In this document: positions 24,802 to 36,970 of the stretch, one piece after another
Layout: each line of letters starts with the position of its first letter
How positions within the stretch are numbered: the first letter of the stretch is position 1
DNA from: Apostichopus japonicus
Lineage: Eukaryota; Echinodermata; Holothuroidea; Aspidochirotida; Stichopodidae
Assembly (NCBI RefSeq): GCF_037975245.1
Contig: NC_092582.1
Coordinates: forward strand, 11,758,001 to 11,822,000
Direction of reading: 5' to 3'
Length of the DNA: 64,000 nucleotides
The notes under the pieces: generated by a model
What the model saw: the letters and a program-made list of their open reading frames with translations, nothing else
What the model was told of the DNA's origin: nothing
Databases searched by the model: none
Program-made: the position numbers and the translations under genes

Positions 24802-25660
24802 ATAGTTTACGCAATGTTTGCTTTAGATATAAAATACCAACCATATCAGTTCAGCGTTGGTGTTCTCGTGATATCAGAGTCCAAACTCAATTGTATAAGT
24901 TCCGTGCGTTATATCCATTGCACATATACCTACAATGGACTGCGTATATTCTCATGTATTTCCGTCTTGATCCGATTGGTAACAACGTAAGCAAGATGAA
25001 TTCCAGCTAGGTTGATACAAGACTAAGGGAAAAGGTAAAGATATATTAAGGTTTGTCTTGTAATGTAAAACGGTGATAGTTTCATACATGTTTCCTTAGT
25101 TCATCTGTATTTTGATATACCATTAAGTGGAAATAACATAATCAAATTACAATCATGGTGATTAGTAGTATCGTTAATTTTGTATATCTATTGCCATCGG
25201 TAGTACTATGACTAAAAGAGTCCTAACATAACAGATATCGAGATCATTGCCATGATACCGAATTCAATAAACCCCGGAGTTACTGACTGTTTGAGTGAAA
25301 TTCAAATCATCTTGTTTTGTCATTATACAAGTCAACTGGTTCTTGTATCGTGGTAAAGTGCACCCAAGGAATGGTGTGTTGTTGGTGGTATCGTTCCAGC
25401 ACCATAAACGTCTATGAGGTCGTATTTGTCATCAGCTACGCCCGAACAGTTATGTCATGCCAGTGATCGAGTTGCACCAATATCTCGACTTCTGTGTTCA
25501 TAGGGCAAGAAATACCCGTCATACAGTAGGTTACATGCATTCAGTTCATTAAAGGTCTTTCTACTTAATGTTCTTAATCTCGATTTGTTAATCCAGATTA
25601 TGATATTCTTAAACACCGATCTTAATAACTCTCTTTTACAGCTTAAATTTCGAGACAAAA

Positions 25661-27886
25661 ATGGCCTGCCCATCGCCTTGGAAAGACATCGCAGATACAT
25701 TCTTCGAATGTTCAATTTGTTTGGATCTGTTTAAAGAACCAAAACAATTACCATGTCTGCATAGATTCTGTAAGCAATGTCTGGAACCTATACTAGAAGG
25801 ACAGGTTGGGACATTTGAATGTCCTCTTTGTAAAGATGTCTGTAAAATACCAAACAATAGAATCGATGGATTCAAGACTGACTTCCATATGAAAAGTATG
25901 TTGCAGTTTATTCAGCTACAGAAAACATTTGAAAACAAGGAAGAGAGAGAATGTATTGGCTGTGAAGAGAAGTTAAAGGTTACAGCGTACTGTTTTATGT
26001 GTAAAGAATTTCTTTGTGTTCAGTGTTATCAATTTCATTTGACCAAGAAGATATTTGTCAAACATCAGAAACACGTATTAGCTCTAAATGATCTCGAGGG
26101 GAAAAGTCTCACACAAGAAAAACTTGCATCATTGATGGAAGCTCCTAGGTGCCATATTCACCCGGAACATAAGGCTAAGTTGTGTTGTTGTACATGCGGA
26201 AACCTCCCCGTTTGTGTGACATGTACTTATGATGAACACAAAGGTCATGAACTTCGTGACGTCAGGAAAGTAGCGAACGACGAAAGGGAACAATTGAAGG
26301 AGATATTGGAAGAACTTGTAAAACGTAAAGATACTGTATTCAACATTGCTGATAAAATCAACAGAGTGAATAATGACGTTCTGTCCATTGTCGCTGAAAC
26401 TAAAGCAAAATGGATAACGCAGTTCGAAGATCAGACCAGGGAGTTACAGAATAGGAAGGAGAAAGAAAAGAGAGAATTCAACAGATTTAAAACAGTTCTT
26501 GAAGAAAGCACTCGACACAAAATGAAAAAATTAGAAACAGAAATGGAAGAGAAAATTAGAAATATAAGAGACGAATACGACAGAATGATAAAAATGAAAA
26601 TAAGGGAATCAAAAGAGAAAGAGGATACCAAACGAAATGAAATAGAATACAGAGAATTAAAGATTGACGAAACAATTCACAAACTTGATGCATTAGTGAA
26701 TGAGAGAAATAAAACAATAGAAGAACAACAGCAACGTAAGCTTAGAGAAACACAAAACTTATCAGATCTCTGTAATCAATGGGTCAATAAGTTTCAAAAT
26801 TTGTCTACTATATCTTCGAGTGTTCTTGAATCATATGACCACTGGACAGACGCACAGTGTATTCCTGATATAAGAGCAGCGAGTGAACCTCTGGTTGAGG
26901 ATATAATGAAAGATTTTCCTGAAATAGAATCTTTATCTGATATAACCAAGGATGATTTACCAATATTGTGTATTGATAGAGTAAATATATCAGATAATGT
27001 AGAATCTGTTGTTGATATTGATGTGGTCAAAGGTAATGGGTGTTTTAATGGAATAACAAGTACTGGCTCTGGTAACATCGTCGTCTCTGGGAGGTTATCG
27101 GATGACCAATCATTTATCACAGTCATAAATAAACAAGGACGTCAGATTCGTCATAACATGATAGATAAAGTCAAAGGGAGCGATCTGTATCCCAATCGTC
27201 ACTGTGCTGCTTTATCACGTAATAAGATAGTTTCGGTTTGTGGATCCAATCAGGTTGGTGTTTATAATATTCAAGATGGGTCCTTTACTCAAAATAACAT
27301 CAAGTCCATCTTTGATGGCATCAAAACGGTGGGTAAGAAATATGCGAGTTGTATAACTACTGATACTATACGTGGCCACATCATTGTAGGTACACGAAAT
27401 ATTGGATCGCTATTTATATTTGATGAAGAATTGAATTTCATTCGAGCTTTGAAACTGCCAGAGGTTATGAAAAAGTCAAAAGATGTCCTTTTTTACGAAG
27501 GCGTTCTGCTGATATGCGATGCAAAGAGTGGATGTGCATGCGCTGTAACCATGGATACATCTAAAACAGAAGCAGAGTTACTATACGAGCTTCCGAAACC
27601 AGATATTGACGGACTGACTTGGTATCCTTTGAGTGTATGTAAAGACAGGGCAGGTTTTGTATATATCTTGTGGTCAGATACAAAGTATAAAACTGGGAAA
27701 GGTCTCATCACACAGTACAGTCAAGATGGTCAGCAGTTGTTGACAACCAAACGGACAGAGGATACAGCACGGTGTATGACAACATTGATGACAGAGGAGG
27801 GAGAGAAGCTACTTGTAGCTACATCACAGTCAGGAAGGATGCTTTGTTATGGTCTGGTGAGTATATCTCAGTGTTCCTTACTTTAA
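25661..27886 (+). CDS. TRIM-family protein: RING, two B-boxes, coiled coil, propeller-like C-terminus
   Basis: 741 residues in one coding exon. RING finger C17, C20, C32, H34, C37, C40, C54, C57 is a complete C3HC4 set, so E3 ubiquitin ligase activity is likely. The first B-box uses C98, C101, C111, C114, C119, C122 and nearby His; the second uses C164, H167, C176, C179, C185, C188, H193, H196. Residues about 200-400 are a charged coiled coil. Residues about 455-735 have repeated hydrophobic strands without SPRY motifs, resembling the NHL/propeller-like end of TRIM56-type proteins. A splice acceptor (TTTTACAG) 20 nt before the ATG implies a 5' noncoding exon. CTG|GTGAGT near 27856-27864 would be a good donor, so an alternative longer C-terminus is possible. 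It is on the opposite strand to the PSP94 array and unrelated to it. Likely cytosolic; innate immunity is a family-based guess. Confidence 0.9.
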   Translation: MACPSPWKDIADTFFECSICLDLFKEPKQLPCLHRFCKQCLEPILEGQVGTFECPLCKDVCKIPNNRIDGFKTDFHMKSMLQFIQLQKTFENKEERECIGCEEKLKVTAYCFMCKEFLCVQCYQFHLTKKIFVKHQKHVLALNDLEGKSLTQEKLASLMEAPRCHIHPEHKAKLCCCTCGNLPVCVTCTYDEHKGHELRDVRKVANDEREQLKEILEELVKRKDTVFNIADKINRVNNDVLSIVAETKAKWITQFEDQTRELQNRKEKEKREFNRFKTVLEESTRHKMKKLETEMEEKIRNIRDEYDRMIKMKIRESKEKEDTKRNEIEYRELKIDETIHKLDALVNERNKTIEEQQQRKLRETQNLSDLCNQWVNKFQNLSTISSSVLESYDHWTDAQCIPDIRAASEPLVEDIMKDFPEIESLSDITKDDLPILCIDRVNISDNVESVVDIDVVKGNGCFNGITSTGSGNIVVSGRLSDDQSFITVINKQGRQIRHNMIDKVKGSDLYPNRHCAALSRNKIVSVCGSNQVGVYNIQDGSFTQNNIKSIFDGIKTVGKKYASCITTDTIRGHIIVGTRNIGSLFIFDEELNFIRALKLPEVMKKSKDVLFYEGVLLICDAKSGCACAVTMDTSKTEAELLYELPKPDIDGLTWYPLSVCKDRAGFVYILWSDTKYKTGKGLITQYSQDGQQLLTTKRTEDTARCMTTLMTEEGEKLLVATSQSGRMLCYGLVSISQCSLL

Positions 27887-28964
27887 TATTACTAGATATT
27901 ATAGGATACTCTGATGTAACGACATTGAAAGGTACATTAAAATGGGACAATATCGCCAAGGATATTATCTTAATGTATTGACTTTATGTATGACCAAATA
28001 GTGTGCTATATTAATAACTTTAAAGATAGTTTTTGATTGAATTTAGCTGATGTAATAGTGGAAGTTTCTTCCCAAACGCAATATACATAAAACTACTTAT
28101 TCACTATTTCCTATTTCCTATACGGAATCGTAAAAGAAAGATTAAAGAATTCTAACGAGATCATGGTATTGTTGTTGACAAGACATCGCAATGCCAACTT
28201 AAGTTGATTTAAAAGAAATAAAACAACAACAAATTTAAAACAGAAATGTGAACAGAATAGGTAAAAAGGAGAGAAGAAAAGACAAGAAGAGAACAGAAAA
28301 GAAGGGATTTGTTTGCTGAAAAAAAGGTAGCACAAACAATCTATACATCTAATATGACTTGTTTGAGCATTCTAAATGTGCTTCAAAACTATAGAGAACT
28401 GGATCAACGTTTCTAACTTTATAAATGTTCTTTCCAACAGATGCCAGAATGAAGTCAACCGCGAAAACATACATGAAAGAAACGAATATCCAGAGCATAC
28501 ACCACACTGAATCGAATATCAAGGGCAGCTGATGAGGAGACAATAATCAATATTTGCAGAAACGACTAGAAACTTTAAGATGAAACGGATCCTTTATCTT
28601 TATCTTATGAAATGAAGATACAGTTCCTGATGATAATCAACAGCCCCGACGAACAATAATAAGAAGAAATAAGTCTGCTTACGTGAGATGGTGGTCATAT
28701 TGTGATTTTCTGATTTCATTATTCCACTATAACCAATGTGTGATGTCATAATGCCATTACAATGTGACATCTTTCATGTTATTGTATTTTTATTTATTAA
28801 ATAAATGTATATGTAAATATTAGGACTGTAGTACTCGCATCGGAGATCAATTCTATAAAACTGAAAAATTCTAGCCAAGATGGTAACATGAATTTATTGA
28901 AAGTACCACAATTATTTGTTTATTTTGCAAGACCATGTTTATTTTGTATGGGTACGAGTGTGTG

Positions 28965-29395
28965 TGTGTGTTGTGTGATGCCTTGCTTGAAAACACGATA
29001 TCTCAAGAAGGGAACCTTACGACAATCTCATATTTCGTGGGTAGGAGAACCACATTGAGGAGTTAAAGCCAATTGTTTTTGGTGGAGGTCAAAGGTCATT
29101 TTGGGTCAATGGGGGTCAAATAGTTAAACCCTGTAAACACGATAGCTCAAGAAGAAAAGCTTGTACCAATCTCATATATAGTGTGAAGGAGTTCCACATT
29201 GATTAGAAGCAGCCTATTGTTTAGAGTGGCGGTCAAAGTTCGTTTGGGGTCACTAGGGGTCAACATGTGAAAACCCTGTTAAGGAAACTTGGACCAATCT
29301 CATATTTCGTGTGAAGAAGTACAGCTTTGAGTAGATTGGTTTTTGTGGCGGTCAAAGGTAATTTGGAGTCACCAGAAGTTTTTTGGACACCTTGT
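28965..29395. repeat. Tandem repeat of about 150 bp, three units
   Basis: Each unit has ordered blocks AACACGATAKCTCAAGAAG, ACCAATCTCATATTTCGTGT, GAAGNAGTNCCACATTGA, then GTGGNGGTCAAAGGTCAT and TTTGGGGTCACTAGGGGTCA. Units start near 28990, 29138 and 29280 and are increasingly worn. No coding frame is kept between units. Confidence 0.8.
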
Positions 29396-30201
29396 TTCAT
29401 AATCTACCGCACCTCCAACCGACCAGCCCATTAGAAAACATGTGCGTTACACCTCATAATAATAGTAGAGGTTGTTTGCGATAGGAAATTATCTAATGGG
29501 CATCCGTAGATAGTACCATAGAAAGTCGAACCAATCGCCATTTACTTAACCGTGTCGCTAACTGCATACGTCATTGCATTACAAAGATGTGCTGTTTATA
29601 CAACGTTCATTGGTATGAACGATACCGCTGCGAATAACATACCTGTATTTAATATTTGCTTCCGTTGTTGAAGTTATCCCGTCGTATTTCGCAATTGTCT
29701 GGATTCAGTGCCAAATAAAAAAATCAGGTTTGGTGGTTGTAATTACGTTGGAGAAATGACCAGGCGCCGTTTACGAAAAATTAACTGTCGCCTAGTTAGA
29801 TTTTTATCAATAACCAATCTCAATGTGAATTAACTGTGTTAAATGGTTCGCTAGCTGCACGTGCTATATGTACGGGAAGTTTTCATGTGCGGATATTGAT
29901 CACAATCTTCACGGAGCATTTATAAACATACAGCGAATATATATTTTCATTTGCCTTTGTTGTTTACCTACATTTCATTAACAAAAGTCTGTTCAAAGTA
30001 TCTCTTTAGAGATCCGGCTTTAGGAATCAAATGACTTCGAGTTGTTTAGAATCATGTTTGATCTCTAGAGTAAGGCAGAAACGTCACCAACACAGAACTA
30101 GGCTATTGTTCGATACAGGTGACAAAACGCCTACAGTGGAATAACGACCTTCCTTGCCGGTTTCGGGCCTCTGGACGTGCAGTCAGCGTCCATGGCCTAC
30201 T

Positions 30202-30202
<1 letters not shown>

Positions 30203-30231
<29 letters not shown>
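30203..30231. repeat. TA dinucleotide microsatellite
   Basis: Fourteen TA units between PSP94L-C and the TRIM gene. Confidence 0.9.
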
Positions 30232-30236
<5 letters not shown>

Positions 30237-30624
30237 GATAAGAATAAATGAGAGCTCCTTTATAAGACGCAGGCTTTAACGTTTCCAAATTAATTGTTAG
30301 CCTCAATTAAGTTGTTTTTTCTTCTTCTTCTCTCTATAAAAGCTTTGTCTCGAGATAAACATTGCATGATGGAGTTATCTTTTAAGTATTTACTCATGTC
30401 TAGACGGAAAAAAAAATCATGTAACATGTTATTAATATTTGCGTACACTGTATTTCAATTCTTTGTATTATTACAATTAATACAACTCGATAAAGTCATC
30501 GAAGCGAAACCTGATTATCTGAAGCAGTTCAAAAGTCATCACTGAATATGCAAATTGGATGAATGAAATCCAATTCAACACAAACAATAATTTAACAAGC
30601 CAATTACGTAAAGATTTGTTTACT

Positions 30625-32859
30625 CTATAACTTGGTTGTATACCAGCCAGTGATTTTACAAACAGGTTTGCACTTCGGATGTCGCTCGTATTCGCACTGG
30701 TCTTCATTTAGGTCTACCTTACAGAATAGCCAGTTTTTGACAACCGGATACGGTGACCTACGGAGAGAGAAAGAAGGAGGGGGGGGGGGGGAGACAGAAA
30801 TGAAATATTTTATTTTAAGACAACATAACCAGCAGGCATGGATCTGCTTCTCTGAGAATAGTAAAATGTTTGTACCCAATCCGCAGGTCTCACCACTTAA
30901 GGTTGATGATGACGACGAAAACGAAGATTTTACTGTTGTTTTAGTTACAACATTAATCTTAGTTGGAAATCAAAGATGATAAAGTTTTACATATTCATTG
31001 AAATATCCTGTCACCTTCTTAACAAGAAACTCCTCAAAGCATTTTTTAATATTATTTTCTATTTCGATAGACTGAATTAATTGTTTCCGTTGAAAGTATG
31101 GTTCGATAAATAGGAATAGAGTTTTCAAAACCACCATTTGCGGGCCTCCCCCCCCCCTCTCCCCATGGAAGGAATTGCACCCGAGAGAGCATTGTCCACT
31201 GCATCTGTGCCTCAGAGTAACGGTCCCCTTATTGAACTATGTGTGGCTGAAACAATAACACCCAATAGAACAAATTTGAGCTTGAATCAAACACAACGAG
31301 CATGAGCAGACCCGTACACATCTGTAATTTATCGACGTTACTGATTCCTTGGCTCTTGAGAAGTATATTATAACTACGCAGCTGTTGAACACTACGTTCA
31401 CCATTGCTTTATTACACCAGTCCTCATTGATACATTGAGATGCATGAGATTCCTTCTTGTGAGAGAATTGGTACCAAACAATCCTTCTCCTCTGTTTCCT
31501 GCCGAGCCCCCCCTACCTTTCGCTATCCCTCCCTTGTTCACATTTGTTTGGGGGGGGGGGGGGAAGGGAAGGATGGATGCCCATAGAATCAATGTTGATA
31601 CTCACTCTTTGCAGCAAACATGGCGGAAGTCTTCGCCACAGAAACAATACACACATTGCTCTCTACCATCGTACGGTACTGGCTCGCCACGCCTTAGGCA
31701 AACACTGAAAGCTGTGGAAGAAATAATATGTCTTGCTGTTCGTGTATATGTTGTCCTTTCGTGTATTGGGGGAGGGTGTGATTGGGAGGGGGACGCTTCT
31801 TGAAGCTTTAAATGTCATATGTATTGCCGTTAATTTTAACCCTAAGGCAACTACCCAGGAGAATAGGAATCTCGGGTTGGGCGGGGGGAGGGGGGGGGGG
31901 GGGGTGAGGGACTTTCAATAAACTTAATAGTTGAATTTGGAGACTTATTTTGTATTACAACCTAAGCACTTCCCTCACTGTCTACCGTTTTGTTTTATTT
32001 ATTTTAGTTTGCCTTTGAAGAAGATCCTAATATAGGATGAAACTGTCAGACCCTCTAACTTAAACATTTACCTACACAAGCATTTTGTAGTAGATAAAGA
32101 GCTACATTGATTTTGACATACATAAACATGTTTCTATGAGTCGTTTACCTTCTTAAGTTATAAATAACAAACCTGTTTTTACTTTCCCATTAAAGGGATA
32201 GTAAGGTGACAGACAATGTGACGCTTATATGGAAAAAAATTAAATATTCCAGACTTCTTGTCCTATATAAATATTCTTGTCCTATATAAATATTCTTGTC
32301 CTAACTAAATTTGTTGGGATTACACATATCCTCGGTCCTTGACAACGGGCCCCGAAGTCCGGACTCGGGCCCCGGGAGTTCGCACCGACCGCACCGGCAT
32401 ATAGTTACCGCACCGATATGTAAAATGCCCTTTAAGATAACAAAGAGCCTCATAGCGATTAGAGAAGCTATATAAGTAGCAATGAATAACTTCAAAAGAC
32501 AACTATTAACATAAGCCAATTTAAAGTTGATCATTTCACAGCAACACAACAAAACCGTTTCTATGACGTACATGTATATAAACCTATATACAGAGATACA
32601 TTCAGTTTACTTGTTTGCGTACTCTCTCTGTTGGTTATGTGCATGTGTACTTACTTTTCACGTAACACACTCCATGCTCTGGACGTTCATCACCGGCAAC
32701 AATGTGTACAGGAAGACGACGGTAAAATGCTGCGTTCAAGTCTTCGTTAGAGGGCTTTTCAGCAAGTATTTCTCCTTGCACGATCTCATCTTCCTTCTCC
32801 TGCCCCAAGCTTAGACCAATGATGGTGAACAGAACGATTATCGCATGTAGGTACTTCAT
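30625..32859 (-). CDS. PSP94-like: PSP94L-C: secreted beta-microseminoprotein-like protein, long N-terminal segment
   Basis: Exons: 32859-32655, 31711-31606 (106 nt), 30757-30625. Donors are A|GTAAGT and GA|GTGAGT, acceptors CTTCCACAG| and CTCCGTAG|, phases 1 and 2. The alternative acceptor CTTTCAG six bases further in would put a stop in frame. The product is 147 residues. The signal peptide ends at LSLG, and Gln-20 may be the mature N-terminus. The segment to the first cysteine is about 45 residues, the longest of the set, highly acidic, with RRLPV (a possible dibasic cleavage site) and HGVC. Cysteines are at 65, 73, 88, 91, 93, 101, 102, 116, 125, 133 and 137, then GWY. The C-terminus is short. 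The exon 3 acceptor's pyrimidine tract is a run of C beginning about 20 nt upstream. A TATA box and a perfect palindrome lie upstream. Confidence 0.88.
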
Positions 32860-32990
32860 AGTGGCTGTAACTGTAACTTTCTCTTAAAATCTCTCTGTAA
32901 GTCTCAAAAACCGCACAAAAACAGAATTTCTCTTGTCTCAGGATTGTCTGCCGTTTCGTGACTGTGCAATGACTAGAGACTTTAATCCAA

Positions 32991-33000
32991 TATTTATATA
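32991..33000 (-). promoter_or_regulatory. TATA box of PSP94L-C
   Basis: TATATAAATA on the minus strand, 132 nt upstream of the ATG at 32859, comparable to PSP94L-A. The transcription start would be near 32962-32968. Confidence 0.6.
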
Positions 33001-33004
33001 TAAA

Positions 33005-33039
33005 ACCATGGAGCTATAAACTGTTTATAGCTCCATGGT
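33005..33039. repeat. Perfect 16-bp palindrome next to the PSP94L-C TATA box
   Basis: Arms ACCATGGAGCTATAAA and TTTATAGCTCCATGGT, perfectly complementary, with a 3-nt CTG loop. It begins 5 bp upstream (in the gene's sense) of the TATATAAATA box. Each arm contains TATAAA, so both strands carry a TATA-like word. A role is unproven. Confidence 0.9.
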
Positions 33040-36000
33040 AAAACAAAGATATATATCCCTCGATCATATGGTCAACGGATTTAAGGCTGTTGATAGGCAA
33101 ACACGTATGGAAAATAAAATGTCATAATATTGACAATTTTAAGTGTCAAATATGATAAAACGACCCTAACTCATCAATGTGAAGGAAGACTATTGTTGAT
33201 CAGCATATTTGTCGAAACGATTTATAACATTTCAAGATGACAATTTTTGCCATCTAGTTGACTTATCAATGCATACAAACGGTGGTTCCACTCAAATGTT
33301 TAAAAGTTAATTGACTTTATCCGTCATCTATGTAGCGCTGTAAACATTGCACTAATCTTGAAAAATGATTAATTATCGTTTGGTATTAATGACAGTATTT
33401 TGGTACTTTTCTGATATTTTTCAGACACTGTGCCGTGTGTAATTTGCAAACAAATAGATAAAACCTCTTACATGATACTTCAATTGTTTTGGCTTTGTAA
33501 TGTTCTTTATTGTTCTATTTTTGTCTTCCTCGATGTTTTGTTTTTACTGACATTAAAGGGATCAATAACAAGATTAGTTAATCAGAATTGTTGCAGAATG
33601 TTCCAAAATGTTACTTACGTATGTGACAATGTGATGAAGTAATGATTTTTTGAGGTTCAATAACTTATTTCATTGTGGTAAGTTGTGCTAAGTTATGTTA
33701 AACAAACACACATTTACACACACAAAATTGATCTAAAAAATTATGAGTATATTTTCTAAATCAAATTCCCAATGTTTTTCTTTTTTTTCAAGGAGACTAG
33801 CAGTGTGGAAACACACTTATGATATCGGGAACCTGATTGTTCCTCCTTAGTTTAAGTCCTTTGAAACCTCTTATATTGAGAAGAGCAACTTTATTAGTTC
33901 ACACGGCATACTGCACAATACATCAGGCGCAGAAACAAAGTGTAGGGTGTGTGTATAACCCCAACCCCTTTCAACCGCACCCAACAAATGTTAAAGTAGT
34001 TATTGTTATAACCTTGCTTGTAGACCTAAATATAGACCCTACACTTCATAGCCTCAGAATGCACCATTCCTAGTCTTAAATGTTCCTTGTTTTTCATAAG
34101 GAGGACCTCAAACCCTTCTCGCCACATGGTTTGAATCCTCACCTGGACCGTTGACAATAAGTACAGAAGTAGATTTATGAAAAATGAGTTAAATCATTTG
34201 ATAATGTTACATCTACTAACACACTGAAGATATTCTGTTTAAAAGGTTTCTCGAATTTGTCAGACTCTCAGTTCAGTTCAAGATGGGATTGCACTTTGAA
34301 ATCTGTTCTATCCAAACAGAATGCTTTTTTCTACAAAAACAGGACAAAACAAACACCCCATCGTCATTATCACACGTGTAGAGTTTCTCTTTACGTGGCC
34401 TGTAATGTGTGAATTATTTCGATGAAATGTTTTGCCAGTTGTTGTCCAGCTTTGATCTTTGGTGAGTTTTTCTTTCGGAAATATTTGCCATTAAACTTGT
34501 ACATTTTGAAAACAGAAGCCTTTTCTGGGTTTTTTTTTGGGGGGGGGGGGGCATACGTCGGACAAAAATTTGGGATGAACACTGACGTAATTGGTATAAA
34601 CATTAAAGGTGGTTTCTCTAAAATTGCACGATGATGGCATAATAGTCATAAATTCATATATACCAAAGAATGAACGTCCAGGATAACTACTCACTGGAGG
34701 TGTGAATTCAACTGCTTAAAAAGACAAGAGTGATATCATCCTCCTGTTAACCCCCCCCTCCACCCTCCCGCCACCCGCTTAAGACCTTATTCCCATAGAA
34801 CATTATCAATTCCACCGCTGTCTCTGGTAAATATTCAGTACTTACTTTACCCTATTAAGAAAACTAGAAATTGTGTTTACGCTAAATCACAACCACCTTG
34901 TCCAAGAGGATCGGTTTGTTAGCATGGACTGTACATGTGTATAATATCAAAATATTTTAATATCATAAAAAGTATATAGTGTACCATTCATGACTGTATA
35001 AAATTGCAATGATGTACGGATAATGTTTAAAAACAAATACAAAGACTGCATGTTTGGTGTTTTTGATGTCATGAATAGTACTTACAAATGTTATTTGAGT
35101 GTTCCTGTTGTCAAAGGTCTGTGTACTTATTTATGTTGTTCAGGGACTTTTTGTGCGTATCATATTTGAAACGTAATTGAGAAATGAAAAAAAAAATTGA
35201 AAAAATGTCAGAATAAATGTAACAAAACGACAATTGAAATACTGCAAGCAGAATTGAAATGTTACCGGCACTGGTCTTAGTTTTACGTAGTGGTCGGTAT
35301 GTTTTATTGTTGTGTCCTTTAAAGCCACCCTTGAGGAACACGAGGGCTTATTCATAATGTGATAGTGGAATTTATAAGTCCAATGCCTTAAAAATTCTCG
35401 TATTTGTAAACAACTCTTGACAAAAGTTTAACACACTCTTCGTTTAAAGAAAAATCAACCAATAGAGAGCCTTGACTGCAAACAAACATTTGTTTTTAAA
35501 AAGTCAACAAAATATTGTACGTAGATTTTATTGCACTGGAGTCTTTAGAGAAAGCCGATTTTCTTTTCCAAGCGTTATATTTAAATGTGATTATTATATC
35601 ACTGATGTTACTGAAAGTTTATTGTTGTTGTTATTGAAAGTTTGCTAAAATGATAATAAACAGTAAAAATATTCTAAATTAAATATCCCTGTTTACCTTA
35701 TATCTTCTGATTAGGCGACACATCTTTTTGAACCTGAATCCAAATCCTCGTGACCTTTGACATGTACCCTTAAAGGTACGATCTTGGAAGACTTACTTTC
35801 TACATGGTAATGAGAGTTTCCGCTCTTTCTCTTCAAGGATAGCCTGAAACATTGGAATGCTATAGTAATGTTTCTCCAGCAATTACTGTTTTCAAGTAAC
35901 CGAAAAGTGTGTTAAATCCATGGAGTGCTCCTTTAATGCTTAATTGTAATTTTGACGTCAGCTCCTCTGAAGATCATTTCTCTAAACTAAAAAGTGATAC

Positions 36001-36970
36001 AGAATTGCAACCTGAACTGACAGCAGGAGCTTTTAAAGGTCTATAACATATTTAGAATTAACTCTGAATCGAAAGTCATACCCTCATATTTTAAGTAACA
36101 TTTTGAGAAATTGAAATTCATAGGATGATGAAGAAAAAAATTATATCCAAATTAAAAATCTTTCTTGGATAAAGTAAACTGCTTTCCAAATGAAAGAAGT
36201 TCAGTATCAAGAGTAAAAGCATTGCAAGCATTACATTTACAAACTAAGTTTATTTCTTACCATGTTGCATTTCTACTCTACACTGAAAGCTTATTCTGAA
36301 GATCGAAAATAATATTTGTTGAAAACCTAATGCCAAGAGAAACCATATTATAAAAGCTACAATGAGGTCATCAAATGTCTGTCTTACAGACAGGACTTAA
36401 GTTAAGACCCATCCGCAGGTCTAACATGGGTGTGTAAGGAATTTTTTTGAAAATGTTCTCCCATGCTGCTAGTATAAGTGTTAGAGTAATTCTGTTTTTT
36501 CGACTTTTCACAAAGTATCTACTTTAAATATCTTTCAAAAGTACTACATGTTAAAATAAAAGATATTTTTGAATTTCTTTGTAAACAAATACTTTATGAT
36601 TTTTGAGTGAATAAATATGGGAAAAAAGTAACATTTTTAACACAAATTGTCAATGAAATCGGAATATCGTTTCTAATCCCTTCAATTTTAGGGGAGATTA
36701 GATAAAGGGATTAGATGCGATAAACATAAGCCTGTAGAAGGGATCATTTTAACATTTGGTTATTTTGTCTCCGCTATTTGGATTCGTTTTCAAAGGGCAA
36801 GGTCTTCCTCTATTTCCTTTTAATTTAACCAATCCGAGTGAGCAAATGGTTATGAATGTACAAAGCTTATGTAGGCGGTACATATATTATTGAGCTCCGC
36901 CCTCAACAGTCAAATGCGTGTGATATAGGCGAGGCTTTGCTTTGATTCGAATATTTATAAAGGGAGATAT
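33040..36970. other. Intergenic upstream of PSP94L-C, no gene recognised
   Basis: AT-rich, with poly-G at 34539-34552, poly-C at 34750 and one R2 repeat copy. The open frames near 34391-34694 and 35111-35355 span these runs and have no support. No PSP94-like exon signature (CC preceded by CxC; RHPKC) was found on either strand. Confidence 0.6.
34018..34110 (+). repeat. Dispersed repeat R2, copy 2
   Basis: GTAGACCTAAATATAGACCC, AGCCTCAGAATGCACCATTC and ATAAGGAGGACCTC in the family order. It is followed by GGTTTGAATCC, which matches a polymerase III B box by itself but has no A box in position. Confidence 0.5.

Larger units (their letters stand above)
27887..30624. other. Intergenic between TRIM gene and PSP94L-C, repeats only
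   Basis: AATAAA near 28216 and again near 28797 could end the TRIM transcript. A roughly 150-bp tandem repeat occupies 28965-29395, and a TA microsatellite is at 30203-30231. No further exon is recognised. Confidence 0.6.

Noticed and set aside
26431-27711. Minus-strand open frames inside the TRIM gene
   Set aside because: Shadows of the TRIM coding strand, which has complete RING and B-box motifs.
31435-31921. Plus-strand open frames across exon 2 of PSP94L-C
   Set aside because: They are antisense to a well-supported exon and run through poly-G stretches.
34106-34150. Possible tRNA gene because of GGTTTGAATCC
   Set aside because: Only a B-box-like match; no A box at the right distance and no acceptor stem.
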